Positions 21,480 through 33,909 of a stretch of DNA of 64,000 bases are shown piece after piece (positions within the stretch are counted from its first letter, which is position 1; every line of letters begins with the position of its first letter). The notes under the pieces were generated by a model, which saw only the letters and a program-made list of their open reading frames with translations, was not told the DNA's origin and searched no databases. Source of the DNA: Theropithecus gelada. Lineage: Eukaryota > Chordata > Mammalia > Primates > Cercopithecidae. The stretch covers positions 27,492,672-27,556,671 of the forward strand of contig NC_037670.1 of the NCBI RefSeq assembly GCF_003255815.1. The letters are read 5' to 3'. The position numbers and the translations under genes were made by a program.

Positions 21480-23926
21480 TTCCATTAGATTCTGATCTGC
21501 CAGCTCCATTTCAGTGTGTCTTAAGGGAAGCCCTCTATGTTGGACCAGGGTCTGCAGGACATCCTAGGGTGTATCAGTATGGTGGTCTGGTTTCTAATCC
21601 TGCTTTCTCCAAGATCAAAGTATCTTGACTGGCCATGAGAATGGTTATCATGATTTCCAGGCCCTGGAAGTCCCACTTGCACGCAAGTATTTTTCTCACT
21701 GCCTTGGCAAGGTGAAACGTACATTCTTGACTGTAATTTCCCCCCCAGAAAAGGCTCTGATAAAGAGTTATGCCTGGGATTTGCATGGGTTTATAGAAAA
21801 CCTCCCGAAAAGCACATGTTAGCACCTGCCCTGAGACTGTGTTCTGGGGTGGGTTCAGGGTCTCTTCCCAGCACAGATCACAGTCAAGTTGATTACCAGG
21901 TGGGAAGGTTTGCCTGGTCTAGCCAAGGTAAGATAAGCCAGAAGGCTGACCTTGGGGAGGTCATGGCACTTGGAGGTAGGGACTTGGGCTCAGGGCACTG
22001 AAGTGGGCACCAGGAAGTTTAGTATGGAGGAGGGCAGCCAGGTCAGCTCAGACCTGATGAGTAGAGCAAGAAACTACAATGTCAGATTCTCAGCTACAGC
22101 TTCATGATTTGCTTTTGTGATTTACATACTGTGTCTACACACATGCAAGAGCATATCTAGGACTGAACATGGACAGTAAAGTGTATTGTGCTCATTCTCA
22201 ATTTAAAGAAACAGTGAGGGGAAAAAAGGCATCCAGATTGTAAAGGGATTTTCTCGTATTCTCTTGATCTGAGATAAAAACCAAGTTCCCCAGGCTTCAA
22301 TACAATGATGCCAGCTGCTTACACTCCTTATATTGTTAAAGTTCTTCTATGAGTAAACTCCCCTAGGCCACTAAGTGATGGAGAAAGTGCAAGCATCTCT
22401 TTAGGGCTGTGACTCTGTGCTTCTTGGCAGGCCAGTCTAGACTTAGAACCATTGCCAGGTGGAAGGGCAACAGGTAAGGTCACAATCGCACTGTTCACAT
22501 TGGGATGTGGAAATCATACGTGCTCAGCCTATCCTGCACTTCCACCCCAGCCACTCTTTTATGGGATCTTGGATACTCAGGGCTGTTTGTGTAATTGCTT
22601 CTTGTAAATGAGCTCCTACTCTGTAACACTTTACAGTAAACCACTCTCCTTTGCCATCTGGTATCCAGTTGTTTTAACTGGGTTTCCAGTATTTGCATCA
22701 GTCATTTACAAGAACCTTTTCAACCTTTACAAAATAAAATAATTGAAGTCTATCCTTTCAACTTCACATTTGTTTCAGAAAGGCTTTGAAATCAAGGCAC
22801 GGAGGGGCTGAAAGACAGGAGGATGTGAAAAGAAAAGGGCTTGGCTTTTCTCCCTCTGAGATGATCAGAAGGGCTGCCTTGGAGGTGCGGGGTCCTGTGC
22901 TGAAGGGGGTTATTGCCTCCATTACGGGCGCGTCTGTATGGAAAAACTCTCCCCTGCCATGGTGAGTGGAGAGGCAGAAGAGCCGGGGAAAGACGTGCTC
23001 TTCCTTGATCCTGGGTCCGGGGTCCACAAATCTTCTCTGGGTATAACCTGCCTCCCTCCACGCCTGCCCCGCACTGCCCATGATTCTTCATTTCTCACCT
23101 TTTTTCTTTCTCCTGCTTAAACTATGAGTTCCTGCCTTGCTCTGAAGGACAGGAAAGGAAGAGAAATCCACACATGTGTATGGTGCTGATTCTCTTCAGC
23201 AATGCCTGGGTTACTAAGGGGACTGGGGCCTTGTACCAGATAAGGTGGGTGGATTTTATCTGCATCCTCCAAGCAGCACAGAAGTGAAAACATCTCAGTT
23301 GCAGATAAGAGCATAGTTCAAAAGAATTTGACATTTTGACCATCTGGCCACCTTGTGTCTCTCTCTACGGTTCTAATCCCTTTAAATGACATGGAGGCTT
23401 CCAGAAGCCTAAGTAAAGGGGAGTTTTAATTTAAAAAGTCCTCTCCATGGCTTCCCTTGCTCCTGTCTCCATATGCAGTTTCCCATCCTCCACTCTCTTC
23501 ACCTTGAGTGGTTCTGTCTCCCATTCACCCCCTACCCACTCCCTTTTTTCTGACCAAAACTTGGGAGCTCCACCAGCCCCCTCCCCACACCTCATGATGA
23601 AGGTCTAGTGGCTGGCTCAGCAGATCAAGTGTCCCACCTCCTTAGAAGGCTGGGGTAGGGGTAGTGATGCAGATACTTAGAACTGAATACTCTTCAACCT
23701 AGTGGAAGAGAGAGGGACCAAGACAAAGATCTGGTTGTTGTGAGGGGTCTGTGGTCTAGCGGGGTGCTGCCGGAATTCTACCTGGGGCATGTATGGTCAC
23801 GTTCACATCATACTATATTTGAGACTTCGGTTCAGAGCTGCCCTGTAACTTTCTCAGTGCCTGATGGGCCACTTGTTAACCCCATTCCATTAGGTGAGAG
23901 GTGAGGATACGCTTCATCGAAAACCT
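21480..23926. other. 2.4-kb stretch with no recognised repeat
   Basis: I see no family or gene. Numerous overlapping open frames of 60-105 codons lie at 21521-23343 on both strands, as expected by chance in mixed-composition DNA. A few CpGs cluster at 22885-23060 but do not form an island. Confidence 0.4.
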
Positions 23927-23934
23927 TGGTTTTC

Positions 23935-24034
23935 TTTCCTTTTTTTTTTTTTTTTTTAATTATACTTTAAGTTCTAGGGTACATGTGCACAGCCTGCAGG
24001 TTTGTTACATATGTATACACGTGCCATGTTGGTG
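23935..24034 (-). mobile_element. very short L1 3' end, antisense (about 100 bp)
   Basis: A T-run is followed by attatactttaagttctagg, gtacatgtgcacagcctgca and ttacatatgtatacacgtgc, the reversed end of a primate L1. The possible target duplication TGGTTTTC occurs at 23927-23934 and 24035-24042. The insertion is extremely 5'-truncated. Confidence 0.85.
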
Positions 24035-24356
24035 TGGTTTTCCATTTGTTTCCTCATCTCTTGCTTTTCAATGTCTTTCTTTGTCATATACATATTCCTG
24101 GCTTTTTTAAGCCACACAAGAAAATATGTCTTTATGCCAAAAGAGAAACTTTGGGTGGGAACCGTTGATGGTTTTGAGTAAGAGTTTGTGTTGTTGTGGT
24201 GCTGTTGTTTTCTGTTAACATAACTAAACAAGGCTTCACTCACTCACAGTATTTCCTAGTGGTATTTTCTAAATCAAGAAGGCAGAGACTGGTTCTTAAG
24301 TTTGAAACCATGGGTTTCATGGAACCTGCTGAGGGTTAACTAAAAATGGTATTCTA

Positions 24357-24545
24357 AAGAAAACATGGGGTTCATGTAGGAAGTGGATTCTATCACTGAA
24401 GCAAACACAGAGAAGATCCACCCAGGAGGACTGGGTCCCCTCAGAGACTGCGGTTTAAGCCAATAGTCTCTGGCAAATGCATTCCTAAGTAATGAGTTTC
24501 ATCCACATTAGTGCCCAGAACATTCAGAATATTCTGTGAGGCAGG
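24357..24545 (+). repeat. paired segment A (see 25501-25665)
   Basis: It shares the order aagaaaacatggggttcatg, agagaagatccacccagg and agccaatagtctctgg with 25501-25665, at about 78% identity over the first 120 bp by eye. The family is unknown; it could be an old local duplication or two copies of an unnamed interspersed repeat. Confidence 0.6.
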
Positions 24546-25500
24546 CAAGGCAGTTCTGGAAGGAAAGTTTCGTAGCTTTCATCAGCTCACCAAAGGGGCC
24601 TGTAAGAATGACTATGGCACGAAAGAGTTTCATTTGTTCTCAGTTTGAGTCACATAATCATAAAATGGCATCAGGGAAAAAAATTAGGATTAGTAGCCCT
24701 GATGGCAAAGACTGATCTAGAAAAACTGTGTTTACGGAAGAGTCGTAGGATTCGACAGCATATTCATCTGGCACGTTCACAGGGTGCCATATCTTTATTT
24801 AGTCAAGCACCTAGTGTGTTATAGCCATGCACTTATTTGAGGAAATGGCTTTCTGTGCACATGCTTGGCGGTTCGCCCACTGAGGCACCTTCCTGCTGCA
24901 GGCTGGGTGTGACTCCCCTTTAAGGAGGGAATAGACCTGAAATGAATCGGAGCCTGTGCTGAAGCCGATGTCCAGTGTAAGCAGAGCAGGCCTGGATTTT
25001 TACCGCTTGGTGTTCCAAGGCAACGTTTTGCTGAGAAATATTAAGTGTAACCAAATATTACAGGGAACACACTGTTCCTGCTATATTTCCAGGGCATCTG
25101 ATCAATGGGAAAAATGAGAAGTAGAAATAAACAGAAGGGACAGAGAACTGAGCCGGCAATTGGGCTCAAAGGCAAACCGAGTAAAACAGAGGAAATGATT
25201 TTCAAAGTAAATACAGATAACTGGGGAAAGAAAGACGAATACTAAGCAGAGAAGAAACGTCTGACTGTCTTGCTCCGGCCTGGGTTGGGCCAGCGAGCAT
25301 GGTGGGGCCGTGCTGAGAATTTTCATCTGGGGCCCGGTCTCTCAATAAGTCCAGCTGTCAGAGGCAATGCCAGGAACAGGCCAGATGAAACACAGTCACG
25401 GCAAGGGGTGCAACCTCCAAGAGAAAACCCAGCACAGTGGGAGCTGAGGAGCTGCTGCCAGCAGCCCAGGCAGCCACGTGGCCCTGCAGGACTTTATTTG
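24546..25500. other. unassigned DNA between paired segments
   Basis: No repeat is recognised. The part at 24850-25060 keeps several CpGs and looks unique. Confidence 0.4.
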
Positions 25501-25665
25501 AAGAAAACACGGGGTTCGTGGAGGACGTGGATCTTGTCATTGAAGTAAACTCAAAGAAGATCCAGCCAAGAGGATCAGGTCCCCTTGGGAACTTTGCAGT
25601 TTTAGCCAATAGTTTCTGCCACGGGAGTTTTTTGCACGTTAGCTCCTGGAACACTTAGAGTAGTC
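25501..25665 (+). repeat. paired segment B (see 24357-24545)
   Basis: This is the second copy: agaaaacacggggttcgtgg, aaagaagatccagccaag and tagccaatagtttctgcc. It lies 1.14 kb from copy A in the same orientation. Confidence 0.6.
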
Positions 25666-25710
25666 AGTGATGTGGGGGGCATGTGTGTGGCTTAAGCCTC
25701 CTCCATAAAG

Positions 25711-25944
25711 CAGGTTTTCTCAGCCTCAGCGCTGTTGATATTGGGGGTAAGATCATTCTTTGTGGTGGGGGCCCTGTTGCTGTCCATTGCACAATGTTGA
25801 GCAGCATCCCTGGCTTCTACCCACTGGCTGTATAGCACTCCCCCAACCCCACCTCCACTATGTCAATCCAAAATGTATCCTGATATTGCCAAATGTGCCC
25901 CAGGGCAGGGGGTGGGGTGCAGTCACTCCCTGTTGAGAAACATG
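25711..25944 (-). mobile_element. MER20-type hAT element, antisense
   Basis: The reversed MER20 blocks are ttttctcagcctcagcgctg, attctttgtggtgggggccc, cagcatccctggcttctacc, tgatattgccaaatgtgccc and cctgttgagaaacatg. The target duplication is not obvious. Confidence 0.8.
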
Positions 25945-25954
25945 GCTAGAGATG

Positions 25955-26075
25955 AAGAAACTAAAACCCAGAAAGTCTCCGTGGCTCAAGTAATTGATGC
26001 AAAGCCAGACCTAGAACCCACTAACTACAGAACTTTGAAGGCATCTTGGCCTTTTTCTGTAACTGCCTTCTCACC
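25955..26075 (-). mobile_element. possible MIR fragment, antisense
   Basis: The phrase gaaactaaaacccagaaagt and a following ccagacctagaaccca box resemble the reversed MIR core. The match is weak. Confidence 0.4.
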
Positions 26076-26104
26076 TGAAGAGGAATAGCTATGTAGAGTT
26101 CAGT

Positions 26105-26335
26105 TTTCCTAGTCAGATTCCTGGGTTCAAAGCTGGGCTCCACACTTAACTTGCTATCTGCGTGAGCTTGGCTGTTACTCCGTTTTCTTTGTGTGTCAGT
26201 GTCTTCATCTGTAAAACAGCTTCAATGCTTACAGTATCCACTTTACAGGGTATGAGATGAGTGAAACAAGATAGGCCAAGCAAAGAGTGTGGTGCCAAGC
26301 CTTCTTGCTATGTGGGAAGTTCTTGATAATGGCTT
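26105..26335 (+). mobile_element. MIR SINE, sense
   Basis: Phrases attcctgggttcaaagctgg, cttaacttgctatctgcgtg, cttcatctgtaaaaca and acagggtatgagatga follow the MIR order. Confidence 0.7.
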
Positions 26336-26379
26336 GGGCCTGTCTTGACTACATACTATGTACTCTAATGAACACTTTT

Positions 26380-26660
26380 TAGTTTCCTTTGCTGATGTGG
26401 TTCCCTTTATCTACAATACCCTTCCACCAACTTCTTTATGTGGCCAACTTTTTCCTGCCCAGCAAGAAACAGTTTAAATGTCATCTCCTCAAGGCTAAGG
26501 GCTCCTATACTCTGTCCCCACAGCAGCCCCCAAAGCACTGTATGCATTCAAATGTCTGTGTTTGTGTCTGTCTTCCCAACTAGAACTGCTATGAGCAAGT
26601 AGGCCAAGGACCCTATGTAATAAACTGCTATTCTCCTGTGACACTCAGTGAATGGATAGG
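26380..26660 (+). mobile_element. L2 LINE 3' region, sense
   Basis: The order aatacccttccaccaac, tttaaatgtcatctcctcaa, ctagaactgctatgagcaag and cactcagtgaatgga follows the L2 ORF end and 3' terminus. Confidence 0.6.
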
Positions 26661-28815
26661 ATCTTGACAGGTAGAAATGCGAATGGAGGGTAGCCTGCTG
26701 GATTGAGTCTTATGAGGTGAATGGTGGAGACACCAGAGAGCAAAAGAGATGCTCGGAAAATTTCGAGAGCTCAGTATAAGGCATGAGTATCAGTTGAGTC
26801 TCCTAGAGCAATCCGCTCAAGTCACTTACCAGCCATATGCCTTTGATGGGGGTAGGGTGTCAGGAGTGGGATGGGTTGGGGAATGGCTTGATCAGACCTG
26901 TCAGGGAGAGAGAGACTGGCAGTAGTTTGCAGTATACATTGGATTAGACAAAGTCCGAGGGCAGGGAACGATTAGCTAAGCAACTTTGGGAGAGAGGTCA
27001 TGGAAGCAGAACTATAAACACAACTGTAAAACGCCTTCGAGTTAAGAAAAGTGTGAATATCAGAAGAATGGTGGCAAATGATCCATCATTGATTGTTTGG
27101 GAGAGATGAAAGAGAGGAAGAGCTCTCAAAAGCGGTATGAGTGTTTAGGGGTATAAGAAGTTTGTGTTGCTGCTGAGGATCATTGCCTAAGGGAGTGGAG
27201 ATATCAAGGAAAGTTCCTGAGTCTTCTCTGGATATTTTTGAAAATAGAGATGACCCTCCCCAGTCAGAGGTTCCAGGTGACCCAGCTGAAGGTAGGAGTG
27301 GGGCATGTAGGGCTGGGGGGTGGAACGGGGGGCGGAGAAGGACAAATATGCCTGTACCTTTATCCTGGGAATAGGAGTCATTTCTCACAGTTTGAACTAG
27401 AAATCCCAAATGTCTCAGACCAGTTAGGTCTTACCTTCAAGGAGACATTTTGAACTTAAGGAGAGATGTTTGAGGACTTCTTGGAGAAACCAGACTCAAT
27501 TGCAGAACAAAGAGACCCAGCACCTTGAATCATTTCAGGAGGAAGAGGCTTTAAATACCTGTTTACATAGATCCCTGCAGTCCCAAAACTTATGCATATC
27601 CCAGATAGAAGACCAGTCTCAGTCTCCTTCCAGACCTTAGATATAAGGAAAGTATAGCTCAGGCTTTAATTCTGCCTCTGTTAAGTCATAGCCACATTTT
27701 CATCTTTGAGTCTCATAAAACATTTGTCAAATTAAGGAATAAATTCAAAGCCTCCTTACCTGGTCTGGTTTCAGAGACCTGGGTCTGAGGCTGGGATCAG
27801 AGGCTGCTCTGGGCGGCATGCTGCAGCTCAAAACCGACAGAGAGACCTCACTCCAGAGATGGCCTCTGGCATCCTCACAGGTTCAGGGAAGCTGGTAGGT
27901 AGCTAAGGAAAGAAAACAAAGGAGATCTGAACTGTGAAGTCAATGCTTACCGTCTTCAAGTGTGGCTGAGGTCTGGCCAGGCAGGAGCCTGGTGCAATCT
28001 CTGTGGAGTTTTGCAGGAGCGAGCAAATGGGCTGCTGGCCTGGTGCTGAGCCCTTTGCCCTCACCTGGGCTTTCAGAAAGGGAGCTGGTATCCTGAATTA
28101 TTGATGCCTGCTTAAGTAAATAGTTGCAGAAAATAGGAGGAACCCCCTCCCCTCCCGTCACCATGAGGAAAAAAAGAGGAGGAGGGAAGCACTTATTTCA
28201 GGGATGGTAGCAAACTTAGAATACTCGTGGAAGACCTGGGCCAAATACGTACTGCACATGGAGCCTCTTTTGCAGCTTCCTGCCTAGAGATCCTCTCATT
28301 TTTGCTCCTGAAATTAAGACTATGAGTAATGAACTGGAAGATATCACAAATTAGACACTCTAAGCTAATGCCAAAAAACACACAGTACTAATAATTACAA
28401 CTAACATGCATGAAAAGTCTTTATGAAAGAAAACAAAGGAGAAAAAGGGAAAAGAGCAAATCATGGTGTCCTCTGGTCTGATCGGATGAGGGAAGGAGGG
28501 TGGCCCCTTTCCAGGAACCCTGAAAAATGGCTCTAGGGCAAGGAAAAAGATGAATGAAGGCAGTAGAGAGAAAACGATGACTCTCTGTGGCGGCAGGTGA
28601 TGGGTAAGACAGAAACAATCGATCAGGTTTATCTTTGCATTTTTATCTACTTGCTGCACACTTTTAACACATAAATTGGGGAAGACTGTGCAGTAAAATG
28701 GTGGTGCTACCTTCTCCATGGTAGTGAGACCTGCCTCTGAGAGGACCCCTAATTCTGGGGTGAGCCACCACCGTGGGGTTTATTGCCTTCCAAGGGGGCC
28801 CACCAGAAGGCTCAG
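26661..28815. other. 2.1-kb stretch with no recognised repeat
   Basis: No confident repeat or gene is seen. The part at 26850-27060 may be very old antisense L2. Open frames of up to 119 codons (28360-28719, minus) lack known motifs. Confidence 0.4.
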
Positions 28816-28817
28816 TG

Positions 28818-28950
28818 CTCATGTGATGATTTATCCATTCAACCAACATGTCTGGAGAGCCTACTGTGCACCAGGCACATGCCATGTTGCACAAACTGAG
28901 ATGAATAAATCGTGTTTAAGGAGTTCACAGTCTGGTCATAAGAGCAATTG
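28818..28950 (-). mobile_element. L2 3' end, antisense
   Basis: Phrases ttatccattcaaccaacatg, gcctactgtgcaccaggcac and aaggagttcacagtctgg are the reversed L2 terminus. Confidence 0.75.
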
Positions 28951-29229
28951 AGAATATATGACTGTTGGCTTAAGTACCTCCATTTACTTTGAGTAACGAG
29001 AGTTAATTGAACACTTTTTGCACTTCCCCACAGCTCTTACCAAGCCTTTGGAGGTTTCAGACCATTGCTACTGCCAAGTGCAGCCCACCAGGGACAGATC
29101 CTATGTTTAAAAGAATAGTTTTGTATTTCCTCCATAGAGTTGGTTAGCAAATGATATTCAAAGAAGTGGGGTTATGCAAATAAAAATAAGATGTTAAATG
29201 AAGAGGAAGATACACACCAGCAAACACAG
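28951..29229. other. unassigned DNA
   Basis: I see no recognisable element. Confidence 0.4.
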
Positions 29230-29690
29230 AGACAGTCAGTCCTTTGTTCCTTCAACAAATATATTTGAGTACTCATATGTAAGATAGTGGATTAGGTGCT
29301 AACCCTGAAAGAGGGTACAGGAAGATGTTTATGAGGCCCCAGTCATCTAGTGGTTCTCCATGCAGTAAGAAGACCAAGCTCAATCAGAGTTCAGGCCGTG
29401 TGCTAAATGCTGCATATGCAGATGCCATATAGAGTCAGTGCTGTAACACTTCCAAGCATAGACAAATTATATCCGGCCACAACAATCAGGGAAGACTTTG
29501 CCAAGGGGGAAGGTAACTTCTGAGAGCATTGAAGGGTAAGGTGGAATTTTGAAAGTGAAAATGAGAGGGAAAAGCATCCCAAGCCAAGGCGGGAGAAGTG
29601 GGGAGGGAGGTGGGAAGCAGAACAGAAGGGAGAGCAGGAATAGCCTTGGAGACACTAAGTCCAATTTGACTGACACATAGTGGGGTGTGG
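29230..29690 (-). mobile_element. L2 LINE 3' region, antisense
   Basis: The reversed L2 is visible: ccttcaacaaatatatttga, a gap, then cagggaagactttgccaagg, gagagcattgaagggtaagg and aaaagcatcccaagcc. The next element (29735 on) is L2 in the opposite orientation. Confidence 0.7.
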
Positions 29691-29734
29691 CCACATCTTC
29701 ATGCTGACAGCTCTCAGCCTGCTCCAAGCTGGCA

Positions 29735-30430
29735 TCACCATCATCTCTTCGCTGGGCACTGCCCAAGGTTGCCTGTGGAACTCCCTGCTTCTGCTCTTGC
29801 TACCTGTTCCCCATCCCAGTGCAGTCTCTGTGGAGTGGCCAGAGTGGTCTTATTTAAACACACATCACGTCATATACCCCTAAGCAAGAGACCCCCATAT
29901 TACTTCAAATCCCAACTCACCTCTCTCTCCCACCTGCTGATTCTGCTCCAGGCTTAGTGGTATTCTTTCTGCTATTCACACTGACCAAGTTCAGTCTCAC
30001 ACTAAGGGTTTCAGACGCAATTTGCCAACAATGCCCTTCCCTGATCCTTTGAATACCTGGCTCCTTCTCAGTGATTCATCTAACTACTATTGATTGATTG
30101 CTTTTAGGTGCCACCCACTGTGACAGACTGGGAAGAGGGATTCAAGGAGCTTCTGGTCTTGACTGGAGTGTCTCCTGGAAGACACCTTCCCCAACTATTC
30201 TATCGGAAGCAGCTATTTGTGGCCTTTTCCATCATGTTTCTTTCCTTTATAGTGTTTTTCTCCAGCTGTAATTATTGGGTGGACCAATTGTCTGGCCCAT
30301 TTGCTGTCTTCCTAGTAGAAGTGAGCTCTGTGAGGATGGGGATTATGTCTTATTTTTCATCCTCAGCATCTAGCAGAGCACCTGGCACATCAGTAAATAT
30401 AAATCTATGTTTAATGAATGAATAAATAAT
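29735..30430 (+). mobile_element. L2 LINE 3' region, sense
   Basis: The sense L2 order is ggaactccctgcttctgctc, agtggccagagtggtcttat, gctctgtgaggatggggatt, tctagcagagcacctggcac and atgtttaatgaatgaataaa. A short stretch at 30085-30165 reads like a reversed L2 or MIR end and may be a nested piece. Confidence 0.7.
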
Positions 30431-30489
30431 GAGAAACAAAGCCTGGACAGATTGATGAGGACCATATTTTGAAGAGCTGTACTTTAGGA

Positions 30490-30598
30490 AAAATCTTGAC
30501 CATATTCATTTATATGCTGGGCTTTCTCTAGATGCCTACAAATACCGTGGTGAATAAGACAGAGAAGAGGCCTGCTCTCCTGGGCTTATGTTTTAGAC
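30490..30598 (-). mobile_element. L2 3' end, antisense
   Basis: Phrases atgctgggctttctctagat, gtggtgaataagacagagaa and ctgctctcctgggcttatgt match the reversed L2 end. The element is cut on the right by the hAT insertion. Confidence 0.65.
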
Positions 30599-30806
30599 CA
30601 GCATTGTCCAGTGGTTCTTTCTGTGATGATGGAAATGGCCCATGTCTGCTCTGCCTAACATGGTAGCCGAGAGCCACGTGTGGCTACAAGCACTTGAAAT
30701 GGGATTGCTGCCACTGAGGAACTGAATCTTTTATTTTATTTAGTTTTAGCTGATTGAAATCTAAATTGTCACATGCAGCTATGGGCTGTTATATGGGGCA
30801 GCATCA
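30599..30806 (+). mobile_element. hAT-type non-autonomous transposon, family not named
   Basis: The segment starts CAGCATTGTCCAGTGGTTCT, contains tgatgatggaaatggccca, tagccgagagccacgtgtgg and cacttgaaatgggattgct, and ends near GGGGCAGCATCA. The flanks TTTTAGAC (30591-30598) and TTCTAGAT (30807-30814) match at 6 of 8 bases, in keeping with a hAT duplication. Confidence 0.7.
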
Positions 30807-30829
30807 TTCTAGATGGCCATAACTGCCTA

Positions 30830-33060
30830 ATAATGTACATCACTTACAACATAGTCTTACTTTGGATTAATGTCACCTCTTTTGGGAAAATGCCGATATT
30901 TTTAAGTTCTTTTTTAATTTTTAATTTTTCTAATTCCTTCCCCTTTGCCCCATACCCCTTGGCCAGCCAAGTTTTTCTTTTCAAGATAACGTCTAAACAG
31001 AGCGGGTGGCCTATGTTGTCACTAGGGCAGTGGTAGAATGGGGTCCTCATACCTGGATACAGGTACCCTTTTCTTCTCTGGGTCCTCTTGACTTCTTGAA
31101 CACATCCTTATCCTAATTGATCACAGGATACTCTGTCGGCACTAACTGCTGATGTCCACAGCTGCCAAAGCCTGCCACTGCATGTCCCATGCATAGACAA
31201 GACACAGTGACCTTTCCTGGAGCCCTGTTGGATCTCACCGGCAATGCAGCCCTGCTGCTCCTCAGCCTGTAGCCATCCTACCTTTGCCCCAGGATGTCCC
31301 TTGTACAGCCTCGCCCACAGTGCACCATTGCTTTGCTCCTCCTGAGTCCCCCATTGGGAGCATAATGTATATGATGTAGGAACCAGGGGTCACTGGGAGT
31401 CCTGTCTGCTCTAGGCTTAAACTTAAATCCCATGCTTCTTCTGCTTACCCCTGCATAGGGTGATGGCGCCTGCCTCTAGCTGGCATAGGTGGACTTACGC
31501 CCTGAGCAAGTTCCCAATTGTAACATGGTGAGTTTGAACCGCCGTGTATTCTTGCAGAAGCCCCGTTTCCTGATACTCTCACTTCCATAGCATCATCGCC
31601 TGTACTTTAGGAATGCTTTGGATGTCTGGCCAAGAGTAGGAGTATCCCCATGGGGCAGTTCTCACTTGGCTCAGCAACTCTTATGGCGTGGGTGGGCTTC
31701 ACTTCCACTGGGTGACACACAAAGGCCAGGCAGCCCAAACCCCATGGACAAGCCCCCCTGGCAGCTGTGCTCTGTGATGTCCTCTAAGCGGTCTGCAGGT
31801 GTTGGCTGAACTTCCACATCGGTTGTGGCTGGGTGAGACGATCGATGACTTAAAAAGACCATGTTCTAATGAGCTCTGTTAATTGACTGACTTCTAGTCA
31901 TCTGTTAATTACCCTTGCAGGCTCTTAGCCCAGCTAGAATTTGCTTCTTAAGACCCATGGACTCCAAAGAAATCAGGAATGGGTTTTCTGTAACAATGCA
32001 TTGTCCATAAACTCCAGTGACTGACGGAAGAATGGGATGGGAGTGGTCTAGACTACTTCAGAGGTGCACACAGAGGTCTTTTGTACAGTCCATGGCAATA
32101 AATGCCTGGACACCAAGAACACTGCACAGACAGGTCAAGGAGGCAGAGGACCACAGGGATGCTCCCAGGAGAAGGAAGACTCTGAGGTAAAATGGTCACC
32201 TATAGTCCTGGATAATGGCAGCCAAAGTGAGTCTGGGGAGCAGGGGCTCCCAAAACAAGGCCCGCCAGCGGGCTACATCAACAGGCATCGTGTCATCCTA
32301 GAATTATAACCCCAAACTGGGGAATACCCCAGATTCCATCTAATCTACTAGACTCTCACCCCTCCTTGACGTATGTTTCTCTGAGTCAGCCGGGTTGATA
32401 AGATAACAACATAGCCTTTCAGAGAGTCAGCAGCAAATGTTTGCCAACAATGTTGGTTCTGCTGAATTTCAAAATGTCGGGGATGGGTGGCAGGAACCAG
32501 CTTCTTTTGAAAAATAGCATCCCAAAGGCACTGGAACGGTGCAGTTCTTCCTGATGTCTTTGCTTCTTTCAAGCCGTCATCCCTTCCCCCACATTGTGCA
32601 GTAAGTGCTTCCTCCTAACCGCATCTGAAGCTCAGCACCGTGGGAGCAGGAGGCTCCTTGCTCTGAAGCCTGGGACAACCCCAGTCCTGCCTACCGCTGC
32701 TGCATCTGCGCTCTGCTGACCATTTTCATTCCTGAGATGCACCCAAAACTTGAGGCTCCTAGAAGGAGTTCATACATGAGCTGCACCAGGCTCTGATCCT
32801 CATGCTCCTACCTGTGGCCATGATGCTGCTGCCTGTAATGCCCCATGGCTGTGCATCTCTCAGAACTCTGCTTAGCCCTGAAATAATCTCTCTGACCCAA
32901 CCATTCCAACCAAAGTCACCTCCTCCACAAAGTGTCTCAAGCCAGAACAAAGAAGCAAGAAATACACAGCTGTTGATTCTTGGACCATATCAGAACTCTT
33001 CATGCAATAAAAGTTGAGTATACCTTCCTTGATTATCCCATACAGTTAGGGAGAAGCAGG
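30830..33060. other. 2.2-kb stretch with no recognised repeat
   Basis: No family or gene is assigned. The sequence is relatively GC-rich at 31100-31850 and 32570-32900. An AATAAA at 33007-33012 has no upstream gene structure. An undiagnosed old LTR cannot be excluded. Confidence 0.4.
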
Positions 33061-33064
33061 TTTC

Positions 33065-33250
33065 TGTGGTTACAGGTGGGCTCTGAAGTTATAGAGAACA
33101 AGATTCACGTCCCAGGTTTTCCAAGTACCACAGCTTCTGTGAGCCTTGGTTTCACGGTTTGTAATGTAATGATGATGATATTTTCTTCCTGGGCTCTGGT
33201 GGAGATGTACAGCCCTTACTAAAGTGCCTCTCCTTTTGATAAGTGCTGCA
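33065..33250 (+). mobile_element. MIR SINE, sense, diverged
   Basis: The segment resembles MIR: tcacgtcccaggttttcc, gagccttggtttcacggttt, gtaatgtaatgatgatgata and then a tail box. Identity is low. Confidence 0.45.
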
Positions 33251-33259
33251 AATGGGTGC

Positions 33260-33900
33260 TCTTGCTAGTTTTCTGGCCAGCTTGCACTTCCGGGCACCCT
33301 GAGACCCTCTGAAGAATGTGAAAGGCACGGCCTGGGCCTCTCACTCTTCAGCACTCTCTACCACAAAATTATCAGAAAAGAAGTCAAAAATAGCAAAGAA
33401 CACACAACGGACAACTGATAAATGGAAATACGGTAGCTGAGATTTCCCGAACCTCCTGCTCTTCTCACTGTCCTCCATCTGCTCCATGGTTGGTTGAGCC
33501 ATTTGGGTCCAGATATCTCATGGGTCTCTGCAGCTGGTGGCCAGTTTCTAGGGCTCTGACTTTCCCTGAGCCTCAGTCTTGGCCAGCAACTTCAGACTTT
33601 CTGAAAGCTCTCCCCCACCACTGGATAGGTCTTAATTTCCTGATTCCATTTCAAATCTGCCCTTATATTCACAGTCCCAATCTAAGGAAAGGCAGAAACC
33701 CTCAGTCCTTTTTAAGAGATGCCATCTTTGTGTATTTTCTCAATCAGTGTCACCTTTCCCTCCCCACTCCTTGTCCCTCGCTCAGTAACAGGGAGGTATC
33801 TCTGGAAAAAGACCCCTGAATTACTCTCCCTAATCAGTTTGTGGTGCTTCCCTCTCTGGTGTCATTTCTGTCATCCTTGCTTGTGCAAGCTAAGGATGGA
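33260..33900. other. unassigned DNA
   Basis: A 109-codon open frame (33490-33819, plus) has no recognisable domain. No repeat is identified. Confidence 0.4.
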
Positions 33901-33909
33901 CCATCACAT

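Noticed and set aside
22885..23060. CpG cluster as a possible promoter island
   Set aside because: CpG density and length are far below an island, and no transcription-start features are visible.
32980..33020. AATAAA signal near 33007 as the end of a gene or LTR
   Set aside because: No upstream exon, LTR boundary or downstream GT-rich element could be defined.
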